In this document: positions 7,378 through 15,897 of the stretch, piece by piece | How the letters are laid out: each line of letters begins with the position of its first letter | Numbering within the stretch: the first letter of the stretch is position 1 | Source of the DNA: JAAXHB01 sp965221635 | GTDB lineage: Bacteria; Actinomycetota; Acidimicrobiia; Acidimicrobiales; Aldehydirespiratoraceae | DNA length: 64,000 nt | Assembly (NCBI GenBank): GCA_965221635.1 | Contig: OZ244902.1 | Coordinates: forward strand, 310,001-374,000 | Direction of reading: 5' to 3' | The notes under the pieces: generated by a model | What the model was told of the DNA's origin: nothing | Database searches by the model: none | Seen by the model: only the letters and a program-made list of their open reading frames with translations | Made by a program: the position numbers and the translations under genes

Positions 7378-8254
7378 GTTGGCCGAGCATCAGCCACGCG
7401 AGGGCCGCTAGGGGGGTGATGTACTTCATGATGGTGAGGTTCAGGTAGGGGCTGCGCAACAGCGCCGAGCGGTAGGCGGTGGCGCCCACGCCGTGGGAGA
7501 TGAACCCCGCTATGAACGGGAACACAAGCACCGCCACCGACACCGACGCCCCGGAACCGACCTCGATCGCCGCGGCCACGATCAGCACCGGCAAGGTGAT
7601 CACGTTGCCGAACAATGTCACCGCCATGGCGCCGCCCACCTCGCCGTTGAGGGTGTCACGATCGATGTGACGGGCCAGGCGCACCCCAACGGGCATCGAC
7701 AGCACCGTCTGGCTTGCGAGCGCAACACCCGCCAGAGCGATCGCCAATCCCACGGCGGTGGCGGCCACGGCCACCTCCCCACCGTCGCCCTCCGCGGGTG
7801 AGCCGATCACCACCGACGCCATCCCCACAAACGCGATCGCGGCCAGAAGCAGCGTCCGCGGGGGCACCGGCTGATAGCGGCTGGTGTCCACCCGGCGCAT
7901 TCCTCGCTGCAGGCTGAGCATGTCCAACACCGGCTCCAGGCCGAAAATCACCGCGATCACCGCCTCGGGCACCAGGAACGCGGCCACCGCGTACAGCGCC
8001 CAGTTGAGCCGGCCCACGCTGGCGCGCCACAACCGTGGATTGGTGAGGATCTCCCGTGAGCACAGGCCGCGCACCATCGCCGAGAACCAGCCTCGGTGCC
8101 ACACAGCCAGGTAGAACACCAAGAAGGCGATCAGCGACACCGAGGTCACCAAGCTGTACACGAACGGGGTGATTCCCCCCAGCGCCGCGGCGAACAGCAC
8201 CGCGTGGGAACCGTCGAGCACCGGCACCGACAGCATCATCACCCTTGGCGACAT
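7250..8254 (-). CDS. EamA/DMT-family transporter
   Basis: 334-residue membrane protein with about ten hydrophobic helices in two halves, as expected for drug/metabolite transporters of the EamA type (two tandem five-helix units). The N-terminal half begins HAVLFAAALGGITPFVYSLV; the second half ends ITPLAALAWLMLGQRLGAGS followed by a helix ending ANLILARNPK. A long loop around residues 115-135 separates the halves. Starts at the ATG at 8254. The final ~42 codons lie in the direct repeat and are duplicated at 4193-4326. The substrate cannot be predicted. It may be the original chromosomal gene whose 3' end was used as the insertion site. Confidence 0.75.
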   Translation of the reverse strand: MSPRVMMLSVPVLDGSHAVLFAAALGGITPFVYSLVTSVSLIAFLVFYLAVWHRGWFSAMVRGLCSREILTNPRLWRASVGRLNWALYAVAAFLVPEAVIAVIFGLEPVLDMLSLQRGMRRVDTSRYQPVPPRTLLLAAIAFVGMASVVIGSPAEGDGGEVAVAATAVGLAIALAGVALASQTVLSMPVGVRLARHIDRDTLNGEVGGAMAVTLFGNVITLPVLIVAAAIEVGSGASVSVAVLVFPFIAGFISHGVGATAYRSALLRSPYLNLTIMKYITPLAALAWLMLGQRLGAGSLEGVNTTLVLGGAVAVVAANLILARNPKDPPRQPTP

Positions 8255-8536
8255 GGAGGGGCTTCGGGACTCGGGCGCCGAGTAGCGGGTGATGGTCAGG
8301 GCGGTCTCCTGTGTTTGTGCGGGTGACTGCGTTGCAGCACCTCAAACGCGGGCACGCCCGCATCGTTGCCTCCGACCCGCCGTTTGGATGGGAATCCGTG
8401 ACGCCCACCGCCAACGCGCGGGGCAACACATTACGCCCTGGGCCGCCCGCACACGCGCCGGGCCGACTTGCGCCCAGGGGATTTGCGAGGGCGTGTCTTG
8501 GCCGTCGGCTGTGGTGTTACCTTTCGCGTGGCAGTT

Positions 8537-8608
8537 GCCCTCGTAGCTCAGGGGATAGAGCATCGGCCTCCGGAGCCGTGTGCGCAGGTTCGAATCCTGC
8601 CGAGGGCG
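8537..8608 (+). tRNA. tRNA-Arg (anticodon CCG)
   Basis: Cloverleaf with acceptor arms GCCCTCG and CGAGGGC, D arm GCTC...GAGC, anticodon loop CTCCGGA (anticodon CCG, reads CGG) and T arm GCAGG TTCGAAT CCTGC. The discriminator is G at 8608; no full CCA is encoded (GCAC follows). Confidence 0.95.
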
Positions 8609-8646
8609 CACTCTTGGGGCGTGCCGCAACACTCGCATGCACAGGC

Positions 8647-8679
8647 CGACGGCCCGGTCCCAACCGAACCGGGCCGTCG
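8647..8679. terminator. Hairpin terminator between tRNA-Arg and VWA lipoprotein gene
   Basis: Perfect 12-bp stem, arms CGACGGCCCGGT and ACCGGGCCGTCG with a 9-nt loop, between a plus-strand tRNA and a minus-strand gene, so it can serve both. There is no U-tract. The same core arm recurs downstream of groEL. Confidence 0.65.
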
Positions 8680-8735
8680 ACTCCGATGGCTTCTCCGGTG
8701 CTTGCGTTGCGCCGCACCGGAGCAGCCGCTTTGCG

Positions 8736-10778
8736 CTAGTAGACGCCGGTGCCTTCCGCCGCGTAGATCAGATCGGCCAGCTCCCAGGCGTCGTCGTCGG
8801 TGCGCACTTCTTCAGCCACACGGCGGGCCAAGCGGCCCAAGGCAGAGAGGCTTGTGTCTTCCACGAAGGGACTCTTGCGCAACACCTCGGCAAACTCGGC
8901 GGCCACAACGAGCAACTGGAAGCGCTCATCGGCACGCGAGAACGAGTCCGCCACCTCGTAGCGGTACAGCCTCTCGGAGGTCTCGGTGATCCGCTCACTT
9001 TGGGGGCGGCGGTAGCGCAACGTTGCCGTGGCGATCAGGTCGTTGCCGCGAGTCCGGTTGTCCAACGTCACCTCGTAAAGGGCGGTGGAACTCTGGCCTG
9101 CGCCCACCTCGCCCGCGTCGACGCTGTCGTCACGGAAGTCCTGATCGGCAATGGCACGGTTCTCGAATCCCAGCAGCCGGTAGGACTCCACCGTGTCGGG
9201 GTTGAACTCCACCTGGATCTTGGCGTCCCGGGCCACCGATGCCAGCATGCCGGTGAGGTTGTCCACGAAGACGCGCTGCGCCTCTTCGGGCGTGTCGATG
9301 TAGTGGTACGTGCCGTCGGCTGTGTTGGCGAGTTGCTCCATTAGTTCGTCGTTGAAGGGCCCCAGGCCCACACCAATGGTGGACAAACCAATGTCGGCTC
9401 GCTCTCCGATGCTCTCGAGAATCTCGTCGGTGCGGGTCGCGCCAACATTGGCGACACCGTCCGAAAGCAGCATCACCAGCACGGACCGGCCCTGCCGGGC
9501 CTCGTCAAGGGCCATGTCGTAGCCACGGGACAAACCGGCCTCGGTGTTGGTGGAGCCATCCGGGTAGACCTCTCGACGGATTGTTTCGACGATCCAGGCT
9601 GCGTTTTCCCGCACCCTGGTCGGGTCAAGAATCGTCACGGCACGGTCGTCGTAGGCCACCACGCCAACACGGGTCTCACGGGGCAGGCCCTCAACCAGAA
9701 GCTCCACCGCGGTGTGTACCAAGTCGATCCGCTCCATGTAGCGACTGGCAGATCCGGCGGGTTCGCCCATCGACCCCGACCTGTCCACCACCAACACGAT
9801 GCTGTCGGGAATCACCATGTCCGACAGCAACTCAGGCGCTTGAACTCCCACACGCAACATCACACGGTCTTCGTCGCTGAACGGGGAGGGCGCCGAGTCC
9901 ATGGTGATGTTGAACTCGTTGAGCACGGTCCTGTACCCGCCGTCGAAGTAGTTCACGAACTCCTCCACTCGCACCGCCTGAAACGGAGGCGCCTGGCCAC
10001 CCTGCAGGTAGTTGCGAGCAACCACATAGGACGCAGTGTCCACGTCGAGCCCGAAGGTGGACAGCGGATCCCGTAGCGTCTGCACGAACGGGTTGACGCC
10101 GTAGTCCTCGAAAATGTTCGAGTCACATTGCCGACAAGGGCGCAGCGGCTCGTATTCGTGGACGAGCGGCGGTTCAATGCTCGCTTCCCATTCCTCGTAT
10201 TCGACAGCCGCCGCGTCTGCCGCAGCCGAGGCTTGACTTGCAGCCTGGGCGGCTGCTTCGGCAGCTGCTTGCGCCGCGTCCAACTGTTCTTGCAGGGCCT
10301 GTATCTCAGCCTGCGCCTCGTATGAATCATCGAAGTAGCTGTCACTCGACGCGGACAGCGCGGATTCCGCCGCCGCGGCAGCAGCAGCGGCGTCGGCAGC
10401 AGCAGCTTGGGCATCCGCCATGGCTTCAACCAGAGCCTCAGACTCAGCCCATTCGTCGTCGTAGTAGTCGTCCGCCGGGTCGGGCTCACCCCAATCCATT
10501 TCTTCCTCGTAGTCGTCGTAGGCAGCACTGGGTTGGCCTGCTTCCGGCCAGTCATCGACGGTGGCGCTTGGCGCCCTCGAGGCAGTATCCATTTCGGCTG
10601 TGGGGGAGCCCGACTCATATGAGTCGTCGGCGCTGCTGCAGGACATCGCAGCGAGGCCGGCGACGAGCATCACCACAATCGCCGTCAGCCAACGGAGGCG
10701 TCGCGCCCGCACGGCGGTGTTGTGGACTGTGGCCGCATGCAGCCTGGTGTGGAACTTTGTGGACTTGTCGTAGGTCAT
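8736..10778 (-). CDS. VWA-domain lipoprotein (YfbK-like)
   Basis: 680-residue predicted lipoprotein. The start is the ATG at 10778, preceded by a strong AAAGGAGGGGGA ribosome-binding site, although the frame stays open further upstream. A signal segment ends in AAMSC (Cys47). Residues ~50-200 are acidic and Ala-rich with a probable coiled coil (QALQEQLDAAQAAAEAAAQA). Then comes the YfbK N-terminal domain (PLSTFGLDVDTASYVVARNY) and a von Willebrand A domain with an intact MIDAS motif (VVDRSGSMG, later LLSDGVANVG), followed by the C-terminal region typical of YfbK (DUF3520-like). Probably surface-anchored and metal-dependent in ligand binding; the partner is unknown. It stands alone, divergent from the FrhB-like gene. 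Confidence 0.85.
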   Translation of the reverse strand: MTYDKSTKFHTRLHAATVHNTAVRARRLRWLTAIVVMLVAGLAAMSCSSADDSYESGSPTAEMDTASRAPSATVDDWPEAGQPSAAYDDYEEEMDWGEPDPADDYYDDEWAESEALVEAMADAQAAAADAAAAAAAAESALSASSDSYFDDSYEAQAEIQALQEQLDAAQAAAEAAAQAASQASAAADAAAVEYEEWEASIEPPLVHEYEPLRPCRQCDSNIFEDYGVNPFVQTLRDPLSTFGLDVDTASYVVARNYLQGGQAPPFQAVRVEEFVNYFDGGYRTVLNEFNITMDSAPSPFSDEDRVMLRVGVQAPELLSDMVIPDSIVLVVDRSGSMGEPAGSASRYMERIDLVHTAVELLVEGLPRETRVGVVAYDDRAVTILDPTRVRENAAWIVETIRREVYPDGSTNTEAGLSRGYDMALDEARQGRSVLVMLLSDGVANVGATRTDEILESIGERADIGLSTIGVGLGPFNDELMEQLANTADGTYHYIDTPEEAQRVFVDNLTGMLASVARDAKIQVEFNPDTVESYRLLGFENRAIADQDFRDDSVDAGEVGAGQSSTALYEVTLDNRTRGNDLIATATLRYRRPQSERITETSERLYRYEVADSFSRADERFQLLVVAAEFAEVLRKSPFVEDTSLSALGRLARRVAEEVRTDDDAWELADLIYAAEGTGVY

Positions 10779-11049
10779 GATCCCCCTCCTTTGGGTCGTG
10801 TTTTTTTGACCTGCAATCCACAAGACGACCGGCGAGGCCGATTTGTTCCCGACAATTCGTTCCTGCACTGGCCGGCGCCCACCCAAGAGGATCAGAATCA
10901 GCAGGCGCGACAAGCCCGCCCATACGAGCCACGGGATCGGCAAACCCCCTGAGCGCCGGCCACCCGACCGGCCAAACCCGGCGTCGGGCGGGGATCGCCG
11001 CGGGGCACAGATCGCTCGGCAAGCGTTGGTGTGCTCTAGCATCGGGGCC

Positions 11050-12270
11050 ATGGCCGTCGCCGCTGTTGCACCGTCGGAATCCGTGGTTGCCGGGTCGGCG
11101 CCCATACCGAGCGCCGGCGCCGCCCCGAAAGCCCGCTGGACATACCAGTGGAAGGAACTGCACGACGAGGTGATCACCTCGGGGCTGTGTACGGGCTGCG
11201 CTGGATGCGTGATCGCCTGCCCGCACCATGTGATCGGCTACACCCACGAGCCCGGCGCATACCGGCCCTTCCACCTCGAGGACGAACTAGGCGCCGATGA
11301 CTGCGTCCACGGCCAGAAGGGATGTACGTCGTGTACCCGGGCGTGCCCCCGGTTTCGGATGTGGGAGCCCGAGGCGGACATGCACCTGTTCGGACGCGAA
11401 CGGGAGGCGTCGGAAATGTCCGGCGTGTACTCGGACATTCTGCTAACCCGGGCATCCGACGATTTCGTGTACGCCACCGGCCAGGACGGCGGGTTGGTGT
11501 CGGCCATCTTGATCTGGTGCCTGGAGAACAACATCATCGACGGGGCGCTCACCAGCGGCGTGGAGGCCCTGCCCAACGGCGAACCCGGTTGGAAGGCGTT
11601 CCCGATGGTGGCCACCAACCGTGACGAGGTGTTGCGAGGCGCGGGCAGCCGTTACACCTACTCGGCCAACCCGATCGCCTACGAAGAGGCCCGCGACCGG
11701 GGCTTGAATCGCCTGGCTCTGGTGGGCATGAGCTGCCAAACATCGATCGGGCCGGTGATGTGGCATCGCAAGGTGGGCAAGGTTGGCAAGGCAATCAAGC
11801 TCAACATTGGCTTGCTGTGCTCGAAGTCCTTCGACGACTCGCTGTTCGAGGAGTTGTTCGAGGTGAAGTACGGGCTGCCCAAAGAGCAGATCTCAAAGAT
11901 GAACATCAAGGGCGTGTTCCAGATCTGGACGAAGGACGGCGGCTACTACGAGATCAACCTCAAGGAATGCCACGCCTGGACACGCGACGGCTGCCATTTG
12001 TGCCCGGACTTCGCCGCGGAGCACGCCGACATCTCAACCGGCGGCATCGGCGAACTCACCGACTGGACGCTCACCGTGGTGCGCACCGAGTTGGGCCGGG
12101 CGGTGATCGACGCCATGGTGGCCGACGGCGTGATCGAAACCCGGCCCGGTGACGACGACCCCGGCGCCATCGCGTTGATGCACAAACTGGCCGCCAAGAG
12201 CCGCGAACGGTGGCCCAACTGGGCTCAGGGCGCGGCCCGTGTGGGGCTCCCCGACCGCAAATCCGCCTAG
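11050..12270 (+). CDS. Coenzyme F420 hydrogenase/dehydrogenase beta subunit family protein (FrhB-like)
   Basis: 406 residues from the ATG at 11050. Two FeS motifs lie near the N-terminus, CTGCAGCVIACP (residues ~43-54) and CTSCTRACP (~90), followed by FrhB N- and C-terminal domain features: ATGQDGGLVSAILIWCLE and GMSCQTSIGP, then CHAWTRDGCHLCPDFAAEHADI. FrhB-family proteins bind FAD and F420 and transfer electrons between them and FeS partners. No hydrogenase or other subunit is adjacent, so the partner is unknown; actinobacteria are often F420 users. The next gene is the putative selenoprotein, 111 bp downstream on the same strand. Confidence 0.85.
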   Translation: MAVAAVAPSESVVAGSAPIPSAGAAPKARWTYQWKELHDEVITSGLCTGCAGCVIACPHHVIGYTHEPGAYRPFHLEDELGADDCVHGQKGCTSCTRACPRFRMWEPEADMHLFGREREASEMSGVYSDILLTRASDDFVYATGQDGGLVSAILIWCLENNIIDGALTSGVEALPNGEPGWKAFPMVATNRDEVLRGAGSRYTYSANPIAYEEARDRGLNRLALVGMSCQTSIGPVMWHRKVGKVGKAIKLNIGLLCSKSFDDSLFEELFEVKYGLPKEQISKMNIKGVFQIWTKDGGYYEINLKECHAWTRDGCHLCPDFAAEHADISTGGIGELTDWTLTVVRTELGRAVIDAMVADGVIETRPGDDDPGAIALMHKLAAKSRERWPNWAQGAARVGLPDRKSA

Positions 12271-12317
12271 GGGCACGCCGATGCGCGCAGGCCGCCTCAC
12301 CGGTGCGCACCGGCGCC

Positions 12318-12368
12318 TTGAGCAGTTGCGCCTCTAGCAGTTGGGCCTTGAGCAAATGGGACTTGAAC
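12318..12368. repeat. 15-bp imperfect tandem repeat
   Basis: Three and a half copies of a 15-bp unit, TTGAGCAGTTGCGCC, TCTAGCAGTTGGGCC, TTGAGCAAATGGGAC, then TTGAAC, just upstream of the selenoprotein start. No role is evident. Confidence 0.6.
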
Positions 12369-12381
12369 ACCAAAGAAGGGA

Positions 12382-13005
12382 ATGGCTGTGACCGACATCG
12401 AGTTCTGGGTGGATCCTCTTTGACCCTGGTGTTGGGTGACGGCCCGTTGGGTCGTCGACGAAGTGAAACCGGCACGTGACCTGAACATCTTGTGGCAGCC
12501 GATCAGCCTGCTGTTCAAGAACGACCCCGAGCCGGGATCTGATTACCACGTGAGGTCGGATTTCACGCACCGCCTGATGCGGGTGATGGAATCGGTGCGG
12601 GCCGCCGAGGGCGACGACGCCGTGTTCGACCTGTACTGGGAGTACGGACGGCGCCTGCACCACGACAAGGAGAGCCCCTTTGACGCCGCGGACGCCCTGG
12701 CGGCGGTGGGCTACGACACCGCGCACGCCGCCGCGTTCGACGACGAATCCTGGGATGCGGAGATTCGCACCCGCATGGATGCCGGTTTGGCGTTGTGCGG
12801 CGACGATGTGGGCACCCCCATCATCGCCCTCGACGACAACAACGGCGTGCGCCAGGGCTACTTCGGCCCGGTGATAACCAGAGTGCCGCCAAGCGAGGAC
12901 TCGGTGGCGATGTGGGACGCTTTGGTGGCCATGATGAACATCGACGGTTTCTGGGAGCTGAAGCGCACACGCACCGAACGCCCCGAGTTCGGCGCCCGCC
13001 CGTAG
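12382..13005 (+). CDS. Selenocysteine-containing mycothiol-dependent oxidoreductase (Rv2466c/DsbA family), UGA at 12421
   Basis: Read from ATG 12382 through an in-frame TGA at 12421-12423, the product is 207 residues, the same length as mycobacterial Rv2466c. Around the TGA the peptide is FWVDPL-U-PWCWVTARWV, where Rv2466c-type proteins have DPLCPWCW; the TGA replaces the first active-site cysteine (residue 14), and Cys17 is kept. The rest fits the family to the end: GDDVGTPIIALDD, YFGPVITRVP and FWELKRTRTERPEF. This thioredoxin-fold family uses mycothiol to reduce disulfides or nitro compounds. A conventional caller would start at GTG 12436 and lose the active site. An 8-bp hairpin follows the TGA. 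Selenocysteine insertion is inferred; a nonsense mutation or sequencing error is the alternative. selA/selB/selC are not in the window. Confidence 0.75.
12421..12457 (+). promoter_or_regulatory. Putative bacterial SECIS element downstream of UGA
   Basis: In the RNA, GACGGCCC (12438-12445) pairs with GGGUCGUC (12449-12456), eight pairs with one G-U, closing a short loop GUU. The loop lies 23-25 nt after the UGA, close to the spacing of the E. coli fdhF element, and contains the GU that SelB contacts in known SECIS loops. The GC-rich background could produce such a stem by chance. Confidence 0.55.
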
Positions 13006-13010
13006 TTGTA

Positions 13011-13042
13011 GACGCCCCCACCGCTGCGGTGGCGGGCGTGTC
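13011..13042. terminator. Bidirectional hairpin between convergent genes
   Basis: GC-rich hairpin (GACGCCCCCACCG, loop CTG, CGGTGGCGGGCGTGTC, with one bulge) in the 36 bp between the convergent selenoprotein and amidohydrolase genes. No U-tract. Confidence 0.5.
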
Positions 13043-14322
13043 TATTGGCTGATGCCGAAGCGTTCCAGGCCGTAAGCGGAAATGGCGTTGCCTCGCAGCA
13101 CCTTGTAGCAGTCCTGGGCGTCCATGCCCACCGCTGCGAACATCGAGTGGGCCACCTTGCGCGAATGCGGGAACGTGCCGTCGGAGTGCGGATAGTCGGT
13201 TTCGAACAGGATCTGATCCACGCCGATCGCGTCGCGCTGGGACAGTCCCACCAGGTCGTCGAAGATGCAGCCGTACACACGGCCCCGCACGATCTCGCTG
13301 GGAAGCGGCCCGGCGCCGCCCACACCGCCGCGGCCCTCACGGAACACCGAATCCATGCGCTCCATCTGGAACGGCATCCACCCCACTTGACTCTCGGCGT
13401 AGGCGATCTTGAGATCGGTGAAGCGTTGCAGCGTGCCCGAGAACACCCAGTCCACAAGCGAACCCTCGGCGTTCTGTGCGTACAGCGACATCGAAGTGGC
13501 CAGCGGAGCGTCCGGCGAGGTTGACGGCATCGACGAGGAAGACCCGATGTGCATCGACACGGTGGTGCCGGTTTCCTCGCACGCCTGCCAAACCACGTCC
13601 CACTCGCCGGAGTACATCGACGGCAGGCCCAGCTTGTGCGGGTTCTCCGAGAACGACACGGCGTAGCTGCCCTTGGCCGCGCAGCGGCGCACCTCCTCCG
13701 CGGCGAGGTTCACGTCCCACAGCGGCAGCAACGTGAGCGGGATCAGCCGGCCCCGGGCCGCGCCGCCGCCCCAGTCGTCGATCATCCAGTCGTTGTAGAT
13801 GCGCAGACACTCAAGGGCCAGATCCTTGTCGTCACGCTCAAGGAATCCCTGCCCGCAGAACCTGGGGAAAATGTTGGGATAGTTGAGCGCAGCCTCCACA
13901 TGGTTGAGGTCCATGTCGGCGAGCCGGGCGGTCTGCTCGTAGGTGCCCGGCCGGAGCTGCTCGTAGGTGGTGGCCACGTTGCGTTGCTCTTCGCGTGGGA
14001 TTCCCGCCGGGCCGTGCAACAGCCCGGTCGGCACCGCCGTGTCCTCAAACAGCCACAGGTCGCACAACTGGCCCTCGGGGTCGTCGCGGTGGAATCCGTA
14101 ATGGCCGCCCTCGAACTGCAAGCGCACCTTTTCCTGCACCACACGGGGGCCGCGGGGGCGAAGGCTCGGCGGTAGCTGCTGCTGCCACAGATCCTTGGGC
14201 TCCATCACGTGATCGTCCACCGAGATCATCAGCGGCAAGTCGTGCTCGTCCGGGGTAAGGGTGGAGCATTGTGCGGACTTGGCGGCTTGGGATTGGGTGC
14301 CGGAGTGGGGGTGGTCGGTCAT
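13042..14322 (-). CDS. Amidohydrolase-family (amidohydrolase 2) metal-dependent hydrolase
   Basis: 426 residues. Starts at ATG 14322 with AAGGAGG upstream. Features of the amidohydrolase-2/ACMSD-like TIM-barrel family are visible: VDDHVMEP near residue 36 in place of the usual HxH strand, NYPNIFPRFCG, SMHIGSSSSMP with the barrel histidine near residue 258, and FETDYPHSDGTFPHS with the conserved aspartate and histidines near residue 370. Such proteins hydrolyse C-N bonds or decarboxylate aromatic acids; the substrate is not predictable. The first metal motif is DDH rather than HxH, which is common in this actinobacterial subgroup. Single gene, convergent with the selenoprotein gene. Confidence 0.8.
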   Translation of the reverse strand: MTDHPHSGTQSQAAKSAQCSTLTPDEHDLPLMISVDDHVMEPKDLWQQQLPPSLRPRGPRVVQEKVRLQFEGGHYGFHRDDPEGQLCDLWLFEDTAVPTGLLHGPAGIPREEQRNVATTYEQLRPGTYEQTARLADMDLNHVEAALNYPNIFPRFCGQGFLERDDKDLALECLRIYNDWMIDDWGGGAARGRLIPLTLLPLWDVNLAAEEVRRCAAKGSYAVSFSENPHKLGLPSMYSGEWDVVWQACEETGTTVSMHIGSSSSMPSTSPDAPLATSMSLYAQNAEGSLVDWVFSGTLQRFTDLKIAYAESQVGWMPFQMERMDSVFREGRGGVGGAGPLPSEIVRGRVYGCIFDDLVGLSQRDAIGVDQILFETDYPHSDGTFPHSRKVAHSMFAAVGMDAQDCYKVLRGNAISAYGLERFGISQ

Positions 14323-14364
14323 GTCAGCCTCCTTGTAGGGGCGTGGCCCGGGCCACCTGGTTGA

Positions 14365-14790
14365 TCACCGGGCCGAGCGGGGGATGCAGCCTCGGATGAT
14401 CCTTTCGGCCTCGTCGTCCCAGCTGTCCTCGGGTTCGCCGTCGAGGTCGCTGGGGTTGGGGTCGTCACGCAACGCCCGGTCGAGTGCGCGGAACTGGTCA
14501 AAGGTCAAGGCGTTCCGCAGGCCCTCGTAAGTGCATTCACACAACTGCCGCGCCTGCGCGGTGGTGAGCCCCTCGCCGGCGCCCTCGTTGGCAAGCTGGC
14601 ACGACTCCATGAAGTTGGCCCGCACCAGGCCCTCCTCCTCGGCCTGCTCCCAAGATTCGGGGTCGGGGCTGTTGCCGCACCCCGCAGCAACCAACGCCAG
14701 CAAGGCCAACAAGACCAGCAAAGAACGCGCCCCCCAGCGCGCTCCAAGGCGGCGTAGCGGTACCGGGCACTCAATTCGATCAGGGCTCAT
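14365..14790 (-). CDS. Small hypothetical lipoprotein
   Basis: 141 residues with a basic N-terminus, a hydrophobic stretch and the lipobox LVAAGC (Cys38), so probably a secreted lipoprotein. The mature part is acidic and has three further cysteines: MESCQLAN and LCECTYEGLRNALTFDQF. The latter resembles the cysteine-paired helical pattern seen in small secreted actinobacterial proteins of unknown function. The final residues IIRGCIP add another cysteine. No catalytic motif is visible. Same strand as the amidohydrolase and 42 bp upstream of it; cotranscription is possible but there is no functional link in the sequence. Confidence 0.65.
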   Translation of the reverse strand: MSPDRIECPVPLRRLGARWGARSLLVLLALLALVAAGCGNSPDPESWEQAEEEGLVRANFMESCQLANEGAGEGLTTAQARQLCECTYEGLRNALTFDQFRALDRALRDDPNPSDLDGEPEDSWDDEAERIIRGCIPRSAR

Positions 14791-14959
14791 GGTGCGCCAG
14801 AGCGTAACGCCACCCCACCACCGGCTGACCCCAAACGCCCTACTCGCTGCGCGGGGCTGCTGCTCTCGCGCCCCCCGGTGGGCGGGGCTGGGGGTCGCGC
14901 CGCCCGATGGACGGGGCTGCAGCTCCCGGTGGGCGGGACGGATTTTGGTTGCGGTGGTT

Positions 14960-15862
14960 TCAGCTTGTTGGTGGTTGGACGGTTAGATCTACGAAGTTCA
15001 CTTCTGGGGTTGATGAGTTGGTCTTGAGGCGGGTTTGCATTACTTGGTGGGCTTTGGGGTTGTTGTCTGCTAGCAGGAAGCGGCGATTCAGTTGTTGGGC
15101 TACTGCTCCGGTGGTGCCGCTGCCTGCGAAGAAGTCCATCACCCAATCACCGGGGCGGCTGCTGGCCTGAATGATTCTGCGCAGTATGCCCTCTGGCTTC
15201 TGCGTGGGATATCCTGTCTTTTCCTTGCCTGTTGGCGAAACTATGGTGTGCCACCACACGTCTGTGGGCAGCTTGCCCCTTGCCGCCTTTCCGGCGGTGA
15301 CGAGGCCGGGGGCCATGTACGGTTCACGACCCACTGCGGAGTTGTCGAAGTGGTACTGCTTTGGATCCTTCACGTACACGAGAATGTTGTCGTGCTTCGC
15401 GGGCCACTTGCGACGGGCCCTGGCTCCGTAGTCGTAGGCCCAGATGATCTCGTTGAGAAAGCTGTCCCGCCCGAAGATCTGATCCAACGCAACTTTTGCG
15501 TAATGGACCTCTCTGTAGTCCAGGTGAAGGTACAACGTGCCGTCGGTTGTGAGTATCCGTTTGGCCTCCAGCAGCCTTGGTTCCAGGAACTGCCAGTAGT
15601 CGCCGAAGGTGTCCTCGTAGCCTGAAGCCTCGCCCAGAACCGTCTTGTAGGTTTGGCCCTTGAAACCCACACGATCACCACTCTCGCTTCGCACAACTTG
15701 CATGCTCTGCCGAGTCTGGCGGCGTCCCGTGTTGAACGGTGGATCGATGTAAATCAGGGTGAACGACTCACTTGGAATTGCCTCAAGCACGTCCAGATTG
15801 TCCCCAAGTGCAACAATGCTCGGACCATCCGGCCTCCACTGCAACGCTGCCTGGGGAGCCAC
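14960..15862 (-). CDS. Site-specific DNA methyltransferase (beta-class N6-A/N4-C)
   Basis: 300 residues from a GTG at 15862; the frame stays open upstream only through the uracil glycosylase gene, so an upstream start is unlikely. The catalytic motif DPPFNTGRR lies near residue 50 and the SAM-binding motif FFAGSGTTGAVAQQLNRRF near residue 260. This order (motif IV before motif I) defines the beta class of amino-methyltransferases. It should methylate adenine N6 or cytosine N4 in a specific sequence. No restriction enzyme is adjacent, so it behaves as a solitary methylase. It lies 35 bp downstream of a DNA-repair glycosylase on the same strand. Confidence 0.82.
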   Translation of the reverse strand: MAPQAALQWRPDGPSIVALGDNLDVLEAIPSESFTLIYIDPPFNTGRRQTRQSMQVVRSESGDRVGFKGQTYKTVLGEASGYEDTFGDYWQFLEPRLLEAKRILTTDGTLYLHLDYREVHYAKVALDQIFGRDSFLNEIIWAYDYGARARRKWPAKHDNILVYVKDPKQYHFDNSAVGREPYMAPGLVTAGKAARGKLPTDVWWHTIVSPTGKEKTGYPTQKPEGILRRIIQASSRPGDWVMDFFAGSGTTGAVAQQLNRRFLLADNNPKAHQVMQTRLKTNSSTPEVNFVDLTVQPPTS

Positions 15863-15897
15863 GCCACCAACATTACAAGGCGGTCTGAGGCGAGTGC

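Noticed and set aside
8342..8638. 98-residue frame over the tRNA-Arg
   Set aside because: It covers the tRNA gene and has no protein features.
10843..11049. Upstream extension of the FrhB-like gene
   Set aside because: The added 69 residues are Arg/Pro-rich, lie in the divergent promoter region and are absent from the family; ATG 11050 fits better.
12436..13005. Stand-alone hypothetical gene starting at GTG 12436
   Set aside because: The homologous N-terminus and active site lie upstream of the TGA in the same frame, so the separate gene would be a headless fragment of the selenoprotein.
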